64,000 nt of DNA from an uncultured Hyphomonas sp. (GCF_963678875.1 NZ_OY787456.1:1426001-1490000), one strand, 5' to 3'; positions 44,353 to 52,760 are shown, numbered from the stretch's first letter. Notes: generated from the sequence alone by a model not told the origin. Numbers and translations: made by a program.

Positions 44353-45090
44353 GTGGGAAGACTTGCGGGAAAGAAGGCGCTCATAACGGCCGCAGGCGCA
44401 GGGATCGGCCGGGCCGCCGCCGAAGCGTTCGCGCGGGAAGGCGCAACGGTCATCGCGACGGATATCGACGTCCAGCCCCTGTCGGACCTCGCCTGGGAAA
44501 CCGGCATTGCCAGCGAACAGCTGGATGTGACGGACCGGGACGCCATTGCCGATGTCTGCGGGCGCCATCCGGATATCGACATCCTGTTCAATGTTGCCGG
44601 CTGGGTTCACAACGGAACCATCGAAGCCTGCGGCCCTGACGACTGGGACCGGTCGATCCGGATCAACCTGACCTCGATGTATGAAACATCCCGCGCGGTC
44701 CTGCCGAACATGCTGGCGAAGGGCGGCGGCGTGATCCTCAATATGAGCTCTGTCGCCTCCAGCGTTTCCGGCGTGGCCAACCGGTTTGCCTATAGCGCGA
44801 CGAAAGCCGGTGTGATCGGCCTGACCAAGGCGATTGCCGCAGACTATGTCGGCCGGAACATCCGCTGCAATGCGATTTGTCCGGGTACCGTCGATACGCC
44901 CTCCCTTCAGGAGCGGATGAAGGCGCTCGGCAACTATGAGGAGGCGCGCGGCATGTTCGTGGAGCGCCAGCCAATGGGGCGGCTCGGCAATGCCGACGAG
45001 ATCGCGAACCTCGCCGTCTATCTCGCATCGGATGAATCATCCTTCACCACAGGGGCCATCCACGTGATCGATGGCGGCTGGACGAATTAG
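44353..45090 (+). CDS. SDR dehydrogenase, probable 2-keto-3-deoxy-L-fuconate dehydrogenase
   Basis: A 245-residue classical short-chain dehydrogenase: cofactor loop LITAAGAGIGRAAAEAF, NVAG motif (LFNVAGWVHNG), catalytic Ser and YxxxK in NMSSVASSVSG and YSATKAG, and DGGWTN at the end. It is close to the BDH2/DHRS6-like branch that includes 2-keto-3-deoxy-L-fuconate 4-dehydrogenase. It begins with GTG two bases after the lactonase. The product would be 2,4-diketo-3-deoxy-L-fuconate, the substrate of the next gene's enzyme. Confidence 0.9.
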   Translation: MGRLAGKKALITAAGAGIGRAAAEAFAREGATVIATDIDVQPLSDLAWETGIASEQLDVTDRDAIADVCGRHPDIDILFNVAGWVHNGTIEACGPDDWDRSIRINLTSMYETSRAVLPNMLAKGGGVILNMSSVASSVSGVANRFAYSATKAGVIGLTKAIAADYVGRNIRCNAICPGTVDTPSLQERMKALGNYEEARGMFVERQPMGRLGNADEIANLAVYLASDESSFTTGAIHVIDGGWTN

Positions 45091-45099
45091 GAGCAGGTC

Positions 45100-45942
45100 A
45101 TGAAACTCTTGAGGGTCGGACCGGCCGGGCACGAAAAGCCCTGCATCCTGGATGCAAATGGCGATATCCGGGACGTGTCCGCATTCATCGATGACTGGGA
45201 TGGCGACGCCATTTCAGATGAAGTGCTGAAACAGGTGGCCAGGCTGGACCTGTCCGGCCGGCCCATCATCGATCCTGCCAGCCGCATCGGGCCATGCGTT
45301 TCCGGTGTCGGGAAATTCGTCTGTATCGGGCTGAACTATGCAGACCATGCTGCCGAAACCGGCGCAGAGGTTCCGGAGGAGCCGGTCATCTTCTTCAAGG
45401 CCACCAGTGCTATCTGCGGCCCTCATGACAATCTGGAAATTCCCCGGCGGTCCACAAAGACCGACTGGGAAGTCGAGTTGGGCGTCGTGATCGGCAAGGA
45501 GACAAAATACGTCTCTGAAGCCGACGCGATGGACCATGTCGCCGGATATTGCGTCGTCCACGATGTATCGGAGCGCGGGTTCCAGCTGGAAGGCACAGGG
45601 CAATGGGTCAAAGGGAAAAGCGCCGACACGTTCGGCCCGATCGGCCCGTGGCTCGTCACGCGGGATGAGATCGAAAACCCGCAGGATCTCTCCATGTGGC
45701 TGGACGTGAACGGCACGGCCATGCAGCGCGGATCCACAAAGACCATGGTGTTCGGCATCGCCCACCTCGTCAGCTACCTGTCCCGGTTCATGAGCCTGCA
45801 GGCAGGCGACATCATCTCCACTGGCACACCGCCCGGCGTGGGCCTGTCGATGGACCCGCCGCAATACCTGAAGCGCGGCGACGTGGTCACGCTGGGGATC
45901 GAAGGCCTGGGTGAACAGAAACAGATTTGCGTCGACGGGTAA
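45100..45942 (+). CDS. Fumarylacetoacetate-hydrolase family, probable 2,4-diketo-3-deoxy-L-fuconate hydrolase
   Basis: A 280-residue FAH-fold enzyme: CIGLNYADHAAETGAEVPEE, the metal-binding ELGVVIGKETKYVSEADA with acidic residues before it, WVKGKSADTFGPIGPWLV, and TGTPPGVGLSMDPPQYLK. It should split the diketo acid hydrolytically to pyruvate and L-lactate, completing the non-phosphorylative L-fucose route. It begins 9 bases after the SDR gene with an AGGAG ribosome site. Ureidoglycolate lyase-like activity is the usual misannotation for this branch. Confidence 0.9.
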   Translation: MKLLRVGPAGHEKPCILDANGDIRDVSAFIDDWDGDAISDEVLKQVARLDLSGRPIIDPASRIGPCVSGVGKFVCIGLNYADHAAETGAEVPEEPVIFFKATSAICGPHDNLEIPRRSTKTDWEVELGVVIGKETKYVSEADAMDHVAGYCVVHDVSERGFQLEGTGQWVKGKSADTFGPIGPWLVTRDEIENPQDLSMWLDVNGTAMQRGSTKTMVFGIAHLVSYLSRFMSLQAGDIISTGTPPGVGLSMDPPQYLKRGDVVTLGIEGLGEQKQICVDG

Positions 45943-45989
45943 CGGCCCGTGGGGGGACGCACAGAAGGGGTATTGGAAAGGACAAACAC

Positions 45990-47048
45990 ATGACGTCTCA
46001 GGAAGATCTCAAGGCCCGCTTTCTCCGGAGTGTGGAAAAGCCGGTCGGCCGCGAAGCGCTGACACACCTGGCCCAGTCGTGCCGTTCGGCAGGCAAGCGC
46101 GCCGCTCCGGAAGACCATATGGATATTGCCGCGGCATTGGCCCATGCGGCGTTCCTTGCGCCGGACCGGACCGCGGAGGCCTATGACGCCGTGGCCGAAG
46201 GCTGGACCGGGCGCGCGGTAAAGGCTGCGCCGATCGAACCTTTCGACCGGGCGCCGGAGCCTGTTCCGGTTGGCCTGTGGGACGAATACTGGGGCATTGT
46301 CGAGGACGGCCTCGCCGGCAAGCTGGATGCCCTGGCGATTACGCAGAGAACGGCGTCGCTTGGCAAATATTTCACGGATCAGGCAACCGCCCGCATCGGG
46401 GAAATGGCGCATTCCTTCGAGGGCGTGACAGAGGCGGCCGCCCGGGACATACCAGAGCTGATTTCGCTCTCGACACTGGCAGCCTGCCCGCAGGGGTCTC
46501 TGGGGCGGGAGTTTCATGACCTTATCGTCGACAACAAGTTCGATCTGGAAGTGCTGGACCGGAGTGAAATATCCGTACAGGAATTGCCCCAGCCGCTCGC
46601 CTATCTGAACACGCGGATGCTGCAGGCGCATGATCTGTGGCACATCACGGCGGGGTACGAGACAACCTCCCTGCACGAAATCGCAATTTCCGCATTCCAG
46701 ATGGCGCAGTTCGGGCACAATTATTCCGCTCAGTTCCTGTCGATCACGGCTGTGATTTCGGCCCTGTCGCCGCCGGGCGGTTATCCGATTCTGATGGATA
46801 CGATTACGTCGGCCTGGGTGCATGGCCGGGAGACGCCCTCCATGATCCTGATTCCCTGGGAAGAGGTCTGGCACGAGCCGGTCGAGACGATCCGTCAAAA
46901 TTACGGGATCCAGCCCTATGACCGGCTCTACCCGGCTGACCTGATCGAGAAAGTCGGCACGTTAAGCGGCGGGGTCAGCCTCTTTGTTTCCTCGTTGCGC
47001 CGGAACCTGATGGCGCTGACCGGCGCCTTCACACCGCGCCGCGCCTGA
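45990..47048 (+). CDS. Coq4-family protein at the end of the fucose operon
   Basis: A 352-residue protein whose C-terminal two thirds match the Coq4 fold. The metal motif H-D-x-x-H-x11-E is exact in AHDLWHITAGYETTSLHE, followed by FGHNYSAQFLSI and PWEEVWHEPVETIRQNYGI. Coq4 proteins act in ubiquinone biosynthesis, where the yeast/human protein removes the C1 carboxyl group. The N-terminal 100 or so residues are extra compared with a minimal Coq4. The ATG at 45990 is chosen over an upstream in-frame ATG (45927) that lies inside the preceding gene. Why it closes a sugar operon is not evident; it may simply be next to it. Confidence 0.8.
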   Translation: MTSQEDLKARFLRSVEKPVGREALTHLAQSCRSAGKRAAPEDHMDIAAALAHAAFLAPDRTAEAYDAVAEGWTGRAVKAAPIEPFDRAPEPVPVGLWDEYWGIVEDGLAGKLDALAITQRTASLGKYFTDQATARIGEMAHSFEGVTEAAARDIPELISLSTLAACPQGSLGREFHDLIVDNKFDLEVLDRSEISVQELPQPLAYLNTRMLQAHDLWHITAGYETTSLHEIAISAFQMAQFGHNYSAQFLSITAVISALSPPGGYPILMDTITSAWVHGRETPSMILIPWEEVWHEPVETIRQNYGIQPYDRLYPADLIEKVGTLSGGVSLFVSSLRRNLMALTGAFTPRRA

Positions 47049-47105
47049 TCCGAGTTAGTCCGTCATAGTCCGGTATGATCCGGTATGGTCATGCATGATC
47101 ATGCC
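47046..47105. repeat. Six-unit 10-bp degenerate tandem repeat
   Basis: Six consecutive decamers start at 47046, 47056, 47066, 47076, 47086 and 47096, all of the form TRRTC followed by variable CGGTA-like bases (best units TAGTCCGGTA and TGATCCGGTA). The first unit includes the coq4 stop codon. Exact 10-base phasing puts every unit on the same helix face. Confidence 0.7.
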
Positions 47106-47169
47106 GAAGTCAGATTTCGTGCGTCTCTGGTCATGGCGGAACAGCAGTCGGGGACAGGCCAGCGCCAAT

Positions 47170-47329
47170 CCCTCACCTCCCACGCCCTTGCGGGCGCGGG
47201 TCCCGCCTCTCCCAAAGGGAGAGGGTTGAACCCGGCGCCGCCTCGAACCTGTTGCAATGACGAAAGAAAACCCCTCTCCCGCTCGCGGGAGAGGAGGGGC
47301 CCGCCGCCACAGGCGGTGGGAGGCGAGGG
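47170..47329. repeat. Foldback intergenic repeat element (~160 bp)
   Basis: Outer arms CCCTCACCTCCC (from 47170) and GGGAGGCGAGGG (47318-47329) are inverted. Inside lie further hairpins: CCTCTCCC-AAA-GGGAGAGG at 47206-47224 and CCTCTCCCGC-TC-GCGGGAGAGG at 47273-47294. The arrangement looks like a REP/MITE-type palindromic element rather than a terminator. With the decamer array it fills the 327-base gap between coq4 and the next gene, in which I see no gene. Confidence 0.7.
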
Positions 47330-47375
47330 CTCATCTCTATCCACCCCTTTAGCCCTCTGTGGCACGCTCGTCCCC

Positions 47376-47972
47376 ATGACCGACCGCACAGCTTTCCTCT
47401 CCCAGGCCTTCAACACGCTCGCCCGCGCCATCGCAGAGGCGGGTGTGAATGTCGACCTCTACAAGTCGCCCGAGACGATCTCGAAAACGGTGAACCGGCG
47501 CGTGCGGGCGGAGCTGAAGCGCCTCGCCGTCCTGCTCCGCCGTCTGATCTTCCTGCTGGCGCTGCAAATGGAACTGGCGCCATTGAAGGCGCGTATCGGC
47601 AGCAACTACTACGAACCGAAGCAGGAAGAGGCGGACTATCGCTACGTCTTCACAATGGTGCCTGCACCCTCACGCCCATGCCCGCACTTCCTGAAAGGGC
47701 CAGTCACCGTCCCCGTGCCCGGCCCTGTCTCCGCCGCGCCGCTGATTGCGCGCTGGCAGGCGATGCTGGACACGATGAAACATCACAAACGCCGCGCGAA
47801 GCGGCTCGCCCGCACGCTCCAGCGCTGGCAGGCGGCAGGCGAGGCGCGTCCTCATGTGCCGCCTGTTCCGAATGTGCACCGCTTGCCGGCGACCGTCGCG
47901 CTCGTGTCGGGCGGGCTGACGGTTCAGCTGGTTGAGGCGCTGAAGGCCTGGCCGGAACCGGATACGAGCTGA
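47376..47972 (+). CDS. Hypothetical protein, 198 residues
   Basis: Starts MTDRTAFLSQAFNTLARAI at an ATG after the foldback repeat; the frame is open further upstream, but that part lies inside the repeat. The protein is rich in arginine, alanine and leucine and mostly helical, with basic stretches (MKHHKRRAKRLARTLQRW) and a proline-rich linker (GPVTVPVPGPVSAAPL). No signal peptide, membrane helix or catalytic motif is seen. It runs convergently with moeA. I do not recognise a family; codon use looks like that of the neighbours. Confidence 0.6.
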   Translation: MTDRTAFLSQAFNTLARAIAEAGVNVDLYKSPETISKTVNRRVRAELKRLAVLLRRLIFLLALQMELAPLKARIGSNYYEPKQEEADYRYVFTMVPAPSRPCPHFLKGPVTVPVPGPVSAAPLIARWQAMLDTMKHHKRRAKRLARTLQRWQAAGEARPHVPPVPNVHRLPATVALVSGGLTVQLVEALKAWPEPDTS

Positions 47973-48042
47973 GCTTTCCCACAATCAGGATACCTGCCGG
48001 AGCGCTGAGGCGTTTCCGGGCGGACGTGCTGGACGGTTTGTC

Positions 48043-49236
48043 TCAGTCTCCGAGACTCACGCACTCCACCTCTTCGCCCGCGCTTGCGGCGGGCGTATTT
48101 GGCATCCGGCGAATGAGGCAGTTCGCCATCTGAAGCGGGCGGAGCAGGGAGCTGTCCTGATCGGCGAGGGGCGCGACGGTCCGGCCTGCTGCTCCCGGCC
48201 GGGAGACGGCGCGGTAATAGGTTTCCCGGAAGCCGCCGGGCGCCATCCCGGTTTCCAGCTTTGCGGTGAAGCGCGCGGTCGGGCCGGATGTTTTGCCGAG
48301 AAGGTCTTTCAGGAACAGGTGTGCGCAGACAAAGGCCGAGGCGGGATTTCCGGGCAGGCCGAGTATGCGCTGCGGCCCGCGTCTCGCAAACCAGGTCGGC
48401 TTGCCGGGGCGCACGGCAATGCCGGAGAAGAGGATCTCGGCGCCCGCCTCCTGAAAGGCGGCTTTCATATAGTCATAGTCGCCAACCGACGCGCCGCCGA
48501 TGGGAAGAATCAGGTCGGCATCGCCCGCCGCCTCAATCAGCGCCAGGATCTGTTCGATCGAGTCGCCCGCGATGCCCGGTGTGACGGGGTCGCCGCCCCA
48601 GCTGCGCACCAGCGTGGCCAGCGCGGTGGAGTTGGAGTCGATGATCTTTCCGGGTTCCATCTCGCTGCCGGGCGGGAGCAATTCATCTCCACCCGGAAGG
48701 ATCGCGACTTTCGGTTTGCGCAGGACGGTCACGCTACCATTGTTCCCGGCGGCGGCGAGGCCGAGGTCTGCTGGGGCAAGACGCGTTCCGGCGGTGACGA
48801 GGATGTCGCCTTTGGAGAAATCCCGTCCTGCCTTGCGGATATGTTTCGCTTCTGTCTGGGGGGCGGTGACCTCGATTGTATCGCCGGTTCGGTCAGCTTC
48901 TTCCTGGATCAGGATATGGTCAGCGCCCTCCGGCAGCGGCGCACCGGTAAAGATCCGCATCGCTTCGCCCTGCGTCACCGGTTTGCCGGGCAGTGTTCCG
49001 GCCGGAATTTCGCCAACGACCTGCAGGCGGTTGCCGGCTTCCAGAACATCGGCGAGGCGGACAGCATATCCGTCCATCGCGGAAACGTCCGCTGGCGGCG
49101 TAGTGGTTCTGGCGGACACGTCCTGCGCCAGAACCCGGCCAAGCGCCTCGCCCACCGGGACCGTTTCTTCCCCTGCATCCAGCGCATGCGGAGCAAGCGC
49201 AAGAAGCGCGTCATCGACACTGATCAATCCGCTCAC
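48043..49236 (-). CDS. moeA: Molybdopterin molybdotransferase MoeA
   Basis: A 397-residue enzyme inserting molybdate into adenylated molybdopterin. It has the N-terminal PPADVSAMDGYAVR, DHILIQEEADRTGD and the MogA-like domain with GDELLPPGSEMEPGKIIDSN and ILPIGGASVGDYDYMK. A C-terminal beta domain includes RILGLPGNPASAFVCAHLF. Full length for the family. It is the last gene of the long minus-strand molybdenum/sulfur operon and overlaps moaC by ATGA. Confidence 0.96.
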   Translation of the reverse strand: MSGLISVDDALLALAPHALDAGEETVPVGEALGRVLAQDVSARTTTPPADVSAMDGYAVRLADVLEAGNRLQVVGEIPAGTLPGKPVTQGEAMRIFTGAPLPEGADHILIQEEADRTGDTIEVTAPQTEAKHIRKAGRDFSKGDILVTAGTRLAPADLGLAAAGNNGSVTVLRKPKVAILPGGDELLPPGSEMEPGKIIDSNSTALATLVRSWGGDPVTPGIAGDSIEQILALIEAAGDADLILPIGGASVGDYDYMKAAFQEAGAEILFSGIAVRPGKPTWFARRGPQRILGLPGNPASAFVCAHLFLKDLLGKTSGPTARFTAKLETGMAPGGFRETYYRAVSRPGAAGRTVAPLADQDSSLLRPLQMANCLIRRMPNTPAASAGEEVECVSLGD

Positions 49237-49712
49237 GGGGTTTCCTTATGATAGTCATCCGACTTTCCGCCGGTCTTGCTCACCAGTTCGATGTCCGAAA
49301 TCACCATCGCCTTGTCGACGGCTTTCAGCATGTCATAAAGGGTGAGGCAGGCGACCGACACGGCAGTCAGCGCCTCCATCTCCACGCCGGTCTTGCCGGT
49401 CGTCCGGACGGTGGCGGTGACCTGCAGCGTGTCCGGGCCAAGCGGTGCGATGCTGACTTCGACATTGGTAAGCGGCAGCGGATGGCAAAGCGGGATCAGG
49501 TCCGCCGTCTTCTTGGCGGCCATGATGCCCGCGAGCTCCGCGATGGCGATGGGATCGCCTTTTTTCGTGTCCCGGTTCGTCGCCAGCGTGCGGGTCGCGG
49601 CGGCCATGCTGATCGTGCCTTGCGCCACAGCGATCCGTTCGGTCACGGGCTTTGCGCCGATATCCACCATCCGCGCGCGCCCATCGGGGCCGATATGGGT
49701 GAGGTCGCTCAT
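49233..49712 (-). CDS. moaC: Cyclic pyranopterin monophosphate synthase MoaC
   Basis: A 159-residue enzyme acting with MoaA to build cyclic pyranopterin monophosphate. The start MSDLTHIGPDGRARMVDIGA, the active-site ADLIPLCHPLPLTNVEV and GVEMEALTAVSVACLTLYDM, and KAVDKAMVISDIELVSKTGG are diagnostic. It overlaps its neighbours on both sides by ATGA, indicating strict co-translation with moaB and moeA. Confidence 0.97.
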   Translation of the reverse strand: MSDLTHIGPDGRARMVDIGAKPVTERIAVAQGTISMAAATRTLATNRDTKKGDPIAIAELAGIMAAKKTADLIPLCHPLPLTNVEVSIAPLGPDTLQVTATVRTTGKTGVEMEALTAVSVACLTLYDMLKAVDKAMVISDIELVSKTGGKSDDYHKETP

Positions 49713-50245
49713 GCCTCATGCTCTATGAGGCGCGGCATCAGCTCGACCAGGTTGCAGGGCTTGTGGCGGCTGTCGAGCTGGAACGAGATGACCTTGTCCC
49801 AGCCATCCTTCACCGCGCCGGTTGAGCCGGGAAGGCAGAAGATAAAAGTGCCGGAAGCGAGCCCCGCGACGGCCCGCGACTGCAGCGTGGACAGCCCAAC
49901 GCTCTGGAAGCTGACCTGGTGGAAGATGACGGAGAAGCCTTCAATCGTCTTGTCGAACAGCGGTGTCACGGCTTCCGGCGTGACATCCCTGCCAGTCAGC
50001 CCGGTTCCGCCGCTGGTGATCACGACATCGGTTTCACGGTCTGCGATCCAGGCGGAAACCTGCGCGCGGATCGCGGCTTTGTCATCCTTCAGGATCTTCC
50101 TGTCGGCGAGGATGTGGCCCGCCGCTTCCAGCCGCTGGACGAGCGTTGCGCCGGACGTATCTGTGTGGAGCGTGCGGGTATCGCTGACGACCAGAACGGC
50201 GATCCGGACCGGCTTGAATTCGAGACTTTCATTGATGCCATGCAT
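49709..50245 (-). CDS. moaB: Molybdopterin adenylyltransferase-type protein MoaB
   Basis: A 178-residue MoaB/MogA-fold protein that adenylates molybdopterin before MoeA acts. It shows IAVLVVSDTRTLHTDTSG, TDVVITSGGTGLTGRDVTPE and IFCLPGSTGAVKDGWDKVI. The ATG at 50245 (MHGINESLEF) lies 5 bases after the moaE stop and gives the normal length; an in-frame ATG at 50275 would overlap moaE by 25 bases. It overlaps moaC by ATGA. Confidence 0.94.
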   Translation of the reverse strand: MHGINESLEFKPVRIAVLVVSDTRTLHTDTSGATLVQRLEAAGHILADRKILKDDKAAIRAQVSAWIADRETDVVITSGGTGLTGRDVTPEAVTPLFDKTIEGFSVIFHQVSFQSVGLSTLQSRAVAGLASGTFIFCLPGSTGAVKDGWDKVISFQLDSRHKPCNLVELMPRLIEHEA

Positions 50246-50250
50246 TGGGG

Positions 50251-50715
50251 TCAGCTTTCTTCCTGTTGTTTCCATCGGGAGCGGTCGCGGTAGTCTTCCG
50301 CTCTTGGTTCGATCCAGTGCGATCCGGATGCCGTCACTTCCTTTTTCCAGAAGACCGCGTCGGTCTTCAGATAATCCATCAGGAAGTCGGCCGCCTCAAA
50401 TGCCGCGCGACGGTGCGGGGCTGCGGTGGCCACGAAAACGATTGGCTCGCCCGGTGCCATGTCGCCAATCCGGTGGATCACATGGGCCGCGCCAAGCGCC
50501 CATCTTTCCATGGCCGTGTCGACGGCCTTCTGGATTCCGTTTTCCGTCATCGGTGAATAGGCCTGCAGGTGCAGCGCCGTGACGTCGCCTTCCGCGGACT
50601 GGGGACGGACCAGACCGGCGAATGAGACGACTGCACCGGCCCCGGCGGCATGCTTCTCAAATTCCGCAACGGCTTCGGCGATCTGGAACGGCTGGTCGGT
50701 CACGCGGATCATCAT
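50251..50715 (-). CDS. moaE: Molybdopterin synthase large subunit MoaE
   Basis: A 154-residue catalytic subunit that, with MoaD, adds two sulfurs to precursor Z. Features are GAGAVVSFAGLVRPQSAEG, VIHRIGDMAPGEPIVFVATA, PHRRAAFEAADFLMDYLK and the catalytic lysine region AVFWKKEVTASGSHWIEP. It overlaps moaD by ATGA, the usual arrangement for stoichiometric synthesis of the two subunits. Confidence 0.96.
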   Translation of the reverse strand: MMIRVTDQPFQIAEAVAEFEKHAAGAGAVVSFAGLVRPQSAEGDVTALHLQAYSPMTENGIQKAVDTAMERWALGAAHVIHRIGDMAPGEPIVFVATAAPHRRAAFEAADFLMDYLKTDAVFWKKEVTASGSHWIEPRAEDYRDRSRWKQQEES

Positions 50716-50960
50716 CCTCCTCCGACAGGCGGCAGGAAGGCGACTTCGTCTGAATCGGCGACCGGGAAAGGATCGGCGACGATTTCGCTGTTCACCGCAA
50801 CCCGGACGCTGTTGTGCATCAGGGCGCCCTCAAAGCCTCTCGTCTCGTCGAGCCATTTCCGGAGCGCTTCGGTGTCTGCAATCCCGTCCGGAAGTGCGGC
50901 CTGCTCCGAAAGCGCACCGAAGAGGCTGGAGAGTTTTCCGAAGTAGAGAATGGTCGCCAT
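50712..50960 (-). CDS. moaD: Molybdopterin synthase sulfur carrier MoaD
   Basis: An 82-residue ubiquitin-fold sulfur carrier. The ATILYFGKLSSLFG start, VRVAVNSEIVADPFPVADSD and the double-glycine C terminus (FLPPVGGG) that becomes the thiocarboxylate are present. It begins 2 bases after moaA and overlaps moaE. No moeB-type activating enzyme lies in this window, so activation must come from elsewhere. Confidence 0.95.
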   Translation of the reverse strand: MATILYFGKLSSLFGALSEQAALPDGIADTEALRKWLDETRGFEGALMHNSVRVAVNSEIVADPFPVADSDEVAFLPPVGGG

Positions 50961-50962
50961 CT

Positions 50963-51982
50963 CTAACCTCCCGTGACCGACATATGCCGGGAAAGCGCTG
51001 GGGACTGGCCCGGCGTCCGGATGGAAAAGTCATGGCGCTCGGGCTTGGCGAAGAGGGCGGCATCCAATGCCGCGTCGAGAGCTTTTTCAGGATCTGCGGA
51101 CTCCCTGAGCGGCGTGCGCAGATCGATATGGTTGTTCTGCCCCAGGCACATGTAGATCCGGCCGGTGCAGGTGACCCGGACCCGGTTACATCCGGCGCAG
51201 AAATTGTTCGTGAGCGGGGTTATGAATCCAACACGTCCGCCCGTTTCCTGGATGCGGAAGTAGCGCGACGGCCCAGCCAGCGGGTCGCGCTTTTCTTCCG
51301 GCTCGAGTGTCCATCGCGTTTCGAGTTGGCGCTGAACGAGATCCAGCGGAATGTACTGGTCAAACCGGTCCTCGCCGGTCTCCCCAAGCGGCATGACTTC
51401 GATGAGGGAAATGTCGTGACCATCTTTGTGAGACCATGCGATGATATCGGCGAGCTCATCGGCATTCTGGTACTTCAGGGCGACTGTGTTGATCTTGACC
51501 TTGAGGCCTGCAGCCTTCGCGGCACGAATGCCTTCAAGCACCTGGTCCAGCTGATCCCGGCGCGCAATTTCCTGGAAGCGGTTACGGTCCAGCGTGTCGA
51601 GCGAAACATTTATTCTGCGGACGCCCGCCCTGGCAAGGTCGTCGGCGTGCTGAGTGAGTTGTGTGGCATTCGTGGTGAGGGTCAGTTCCTCAAGCCCTTG
51701 GCCAAGCGTTTCTCCGAGGCGGCCAAACAGGTGAAGGATATCCTTTCTCACCAGCGGCTCTCCGCCGGTAATACGGATTTTCCTGACACCCCGGCGAATG
51801 AAAGCCTTTGCCACGAACTCCAGTTCTTCAAGTGTCAGCAAGTCCTTCCGTGGAAGGAATGTCATCGCTTCAGCCATGCAATAGGTGCAGCGAAGGTCGC
51901 AGCGATCCGTGACCGAGAGCCGGAGATAGGTGACCTGCCGGCCGAAAGTGTCGCGAAGGGGGGCGGACGAAGGAGAGGTCAT
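50963..51982 (-). CDS. moaA: GTP 3',8-cyclase MoaA (radical SAM)
   Basis: A 339-residue radical-SAM enzyme catalysing the first step of molybdopterin synthesis from GTP. It has the first [4Fe-4S] site C28-x3-C32-x2-C35 in TDRCDLRCTYCMAE, the second cluster C262-x2-C265-x13-C279 in FCAGCNRVRVTC, and the GG C terminus (MSVTGG) required for activity. The ATG at 51982 lies 4 bases after the permease stop; an in-frame upstream ATG (52027) would sit inside that gene. Confidence 0.96.
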   Translation of the reverse strand: MTSPSSAPLRDTFGRQVTYLRLSVTDRCDLRCTYCMAEAMTFLPRKDLLTLEELEFVAKAFIRRGVRKIRITGGEPLVRKDILHLFGRLGETLGQGLEELTLTTNATQLTQHADDLARAGVRRINVSLDTLDRNRFQEIARRDQLDQVLEGIRAAKAAGLKVKINTVALKYQNADELADIIAWSHKDGHDISLIEVMPLGETGEDRFDQYIPLDLVQRQLETRWTLEPEEKRDPLAGPSRYFRIQETGGRVGFITPLTNNFCAGCNRVRVTCTGRIYMCLGQNNHIDLRTPLRESADPEKALDAALDAALFAKPERHDFSIRTPGQSPALSRHMSVTGG

Positions 51983-51986
51983 GTGG

Positions 51987-52748
51987 CTATGCTGTCCTCC
52001 AGACTTTGTAGAGCAGGCGTACGGCAACGATCAGGATCAGAATGGCCGTTCCGCGGCGTAGATGGGCGGGCTGCATTTTCAGGACACCGAACCGGTTGCC
52101 GATCCACCCGCCGACCAGGACGGCGGGCAGGAGAGGCAGGTAGGGTGTCGCCAGTTGTAGTGTGCCGACATTGCTGAGTTTGGTGGCTTGCCCGGCAAGG
52201 CCGGATACGGAGTTCAGAAGGATGAATAGGCTGCACGCCGCCGCGATGGCTTTTTCATGACTCCACCGGAGCCAGTAAAGCACAGGCGCGAGAAAGATAC
52301 CGCCGCCGATGCCGACGAGGCCTGCAAGAAATCCGGTGCCAGCGCCAACAGGCAGGAGGATAAGGCTGCTTGACGGGGCGGTGCCCTCAGAGGTCAGCTT
52401 CCAGCGGTTCTGGAACATCATCGACAGACCGGTCAGCAAAAGCGTGACCCCAAGCAAAGCGGAAAAGACGAATTCGCTCACCTCTATGCGTCCGCCGAGC
52501 CACGCGAGCGGTATGGACAAGGCCAATGCCGGCAGGAGCGCGCGCCACTCCAGATTGCCCGTCATGCCATACCGGATGACATTGCCGGTAACGACGAGGA
52601 TGTTACAGGCGAGCGCAATCAGAGGCACGATACGAAAATCGGCGCCTGACAGGATCAACACGGCATTATAGGTCGACCCGCCACCAAAGCCGACGCTGGC
52701 ATAGAGTGCCGCGGTAAGGAAAAAGACGAGGGGAAGCAGGTAAACCAA
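51987..52748 (-). CDS. TauE/SafE-family membrane permease
   Basis: A 253-residue inner-membrane protein with about eight hydrophobic helices. Its duplicated glycine-rich motifs FLTAALYASVGFGGGSTYNA and GAGTGFLAGLVGIGGGIFLA define the TauE/SafE (DUF81) family, implicated in export or import of sulfite, sulfoacetate and other sulfur oxyanions. Between Moco genes and a sox cluster, it could remove sulfite produced by thiosulfate oxidation or handle a related oxyanion. The substrate cannot be told from sequence. It starts 12 bases after the XdhC-MocA stop. Confidence 0.92.
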   Translation of the reverse strand: MVYLLPLVFFLTAALYASVGFGGGSTYNAVLILSGADFRIVPLIALACNILVVTGNVIRYGMTGNLEWRALLPALALSIPLAWLGGRIEVSEFVFSALLGVTLLLTGLSMMFQNRWKLTSEGTAPSSSLILLPVGAGTGFLAGLVGIGGGIFLAPVLYWLRWSHEKAIAAACSLFILLNSVSGLAGQATKLSNVGTLQLATPYLPLLPAVLVGGWIGNRFGVLKMQPAHLRRGTAILILIVAVRLLYKVWRTA

Positions 52749-52760
52749 GACCTTGCGCTC

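Noticed and set aside
47046..47105. CRISPR-like array
   Set aside because: The 10-bp units are contiguous and degenerate, with no spacers, and no cas genes are present.
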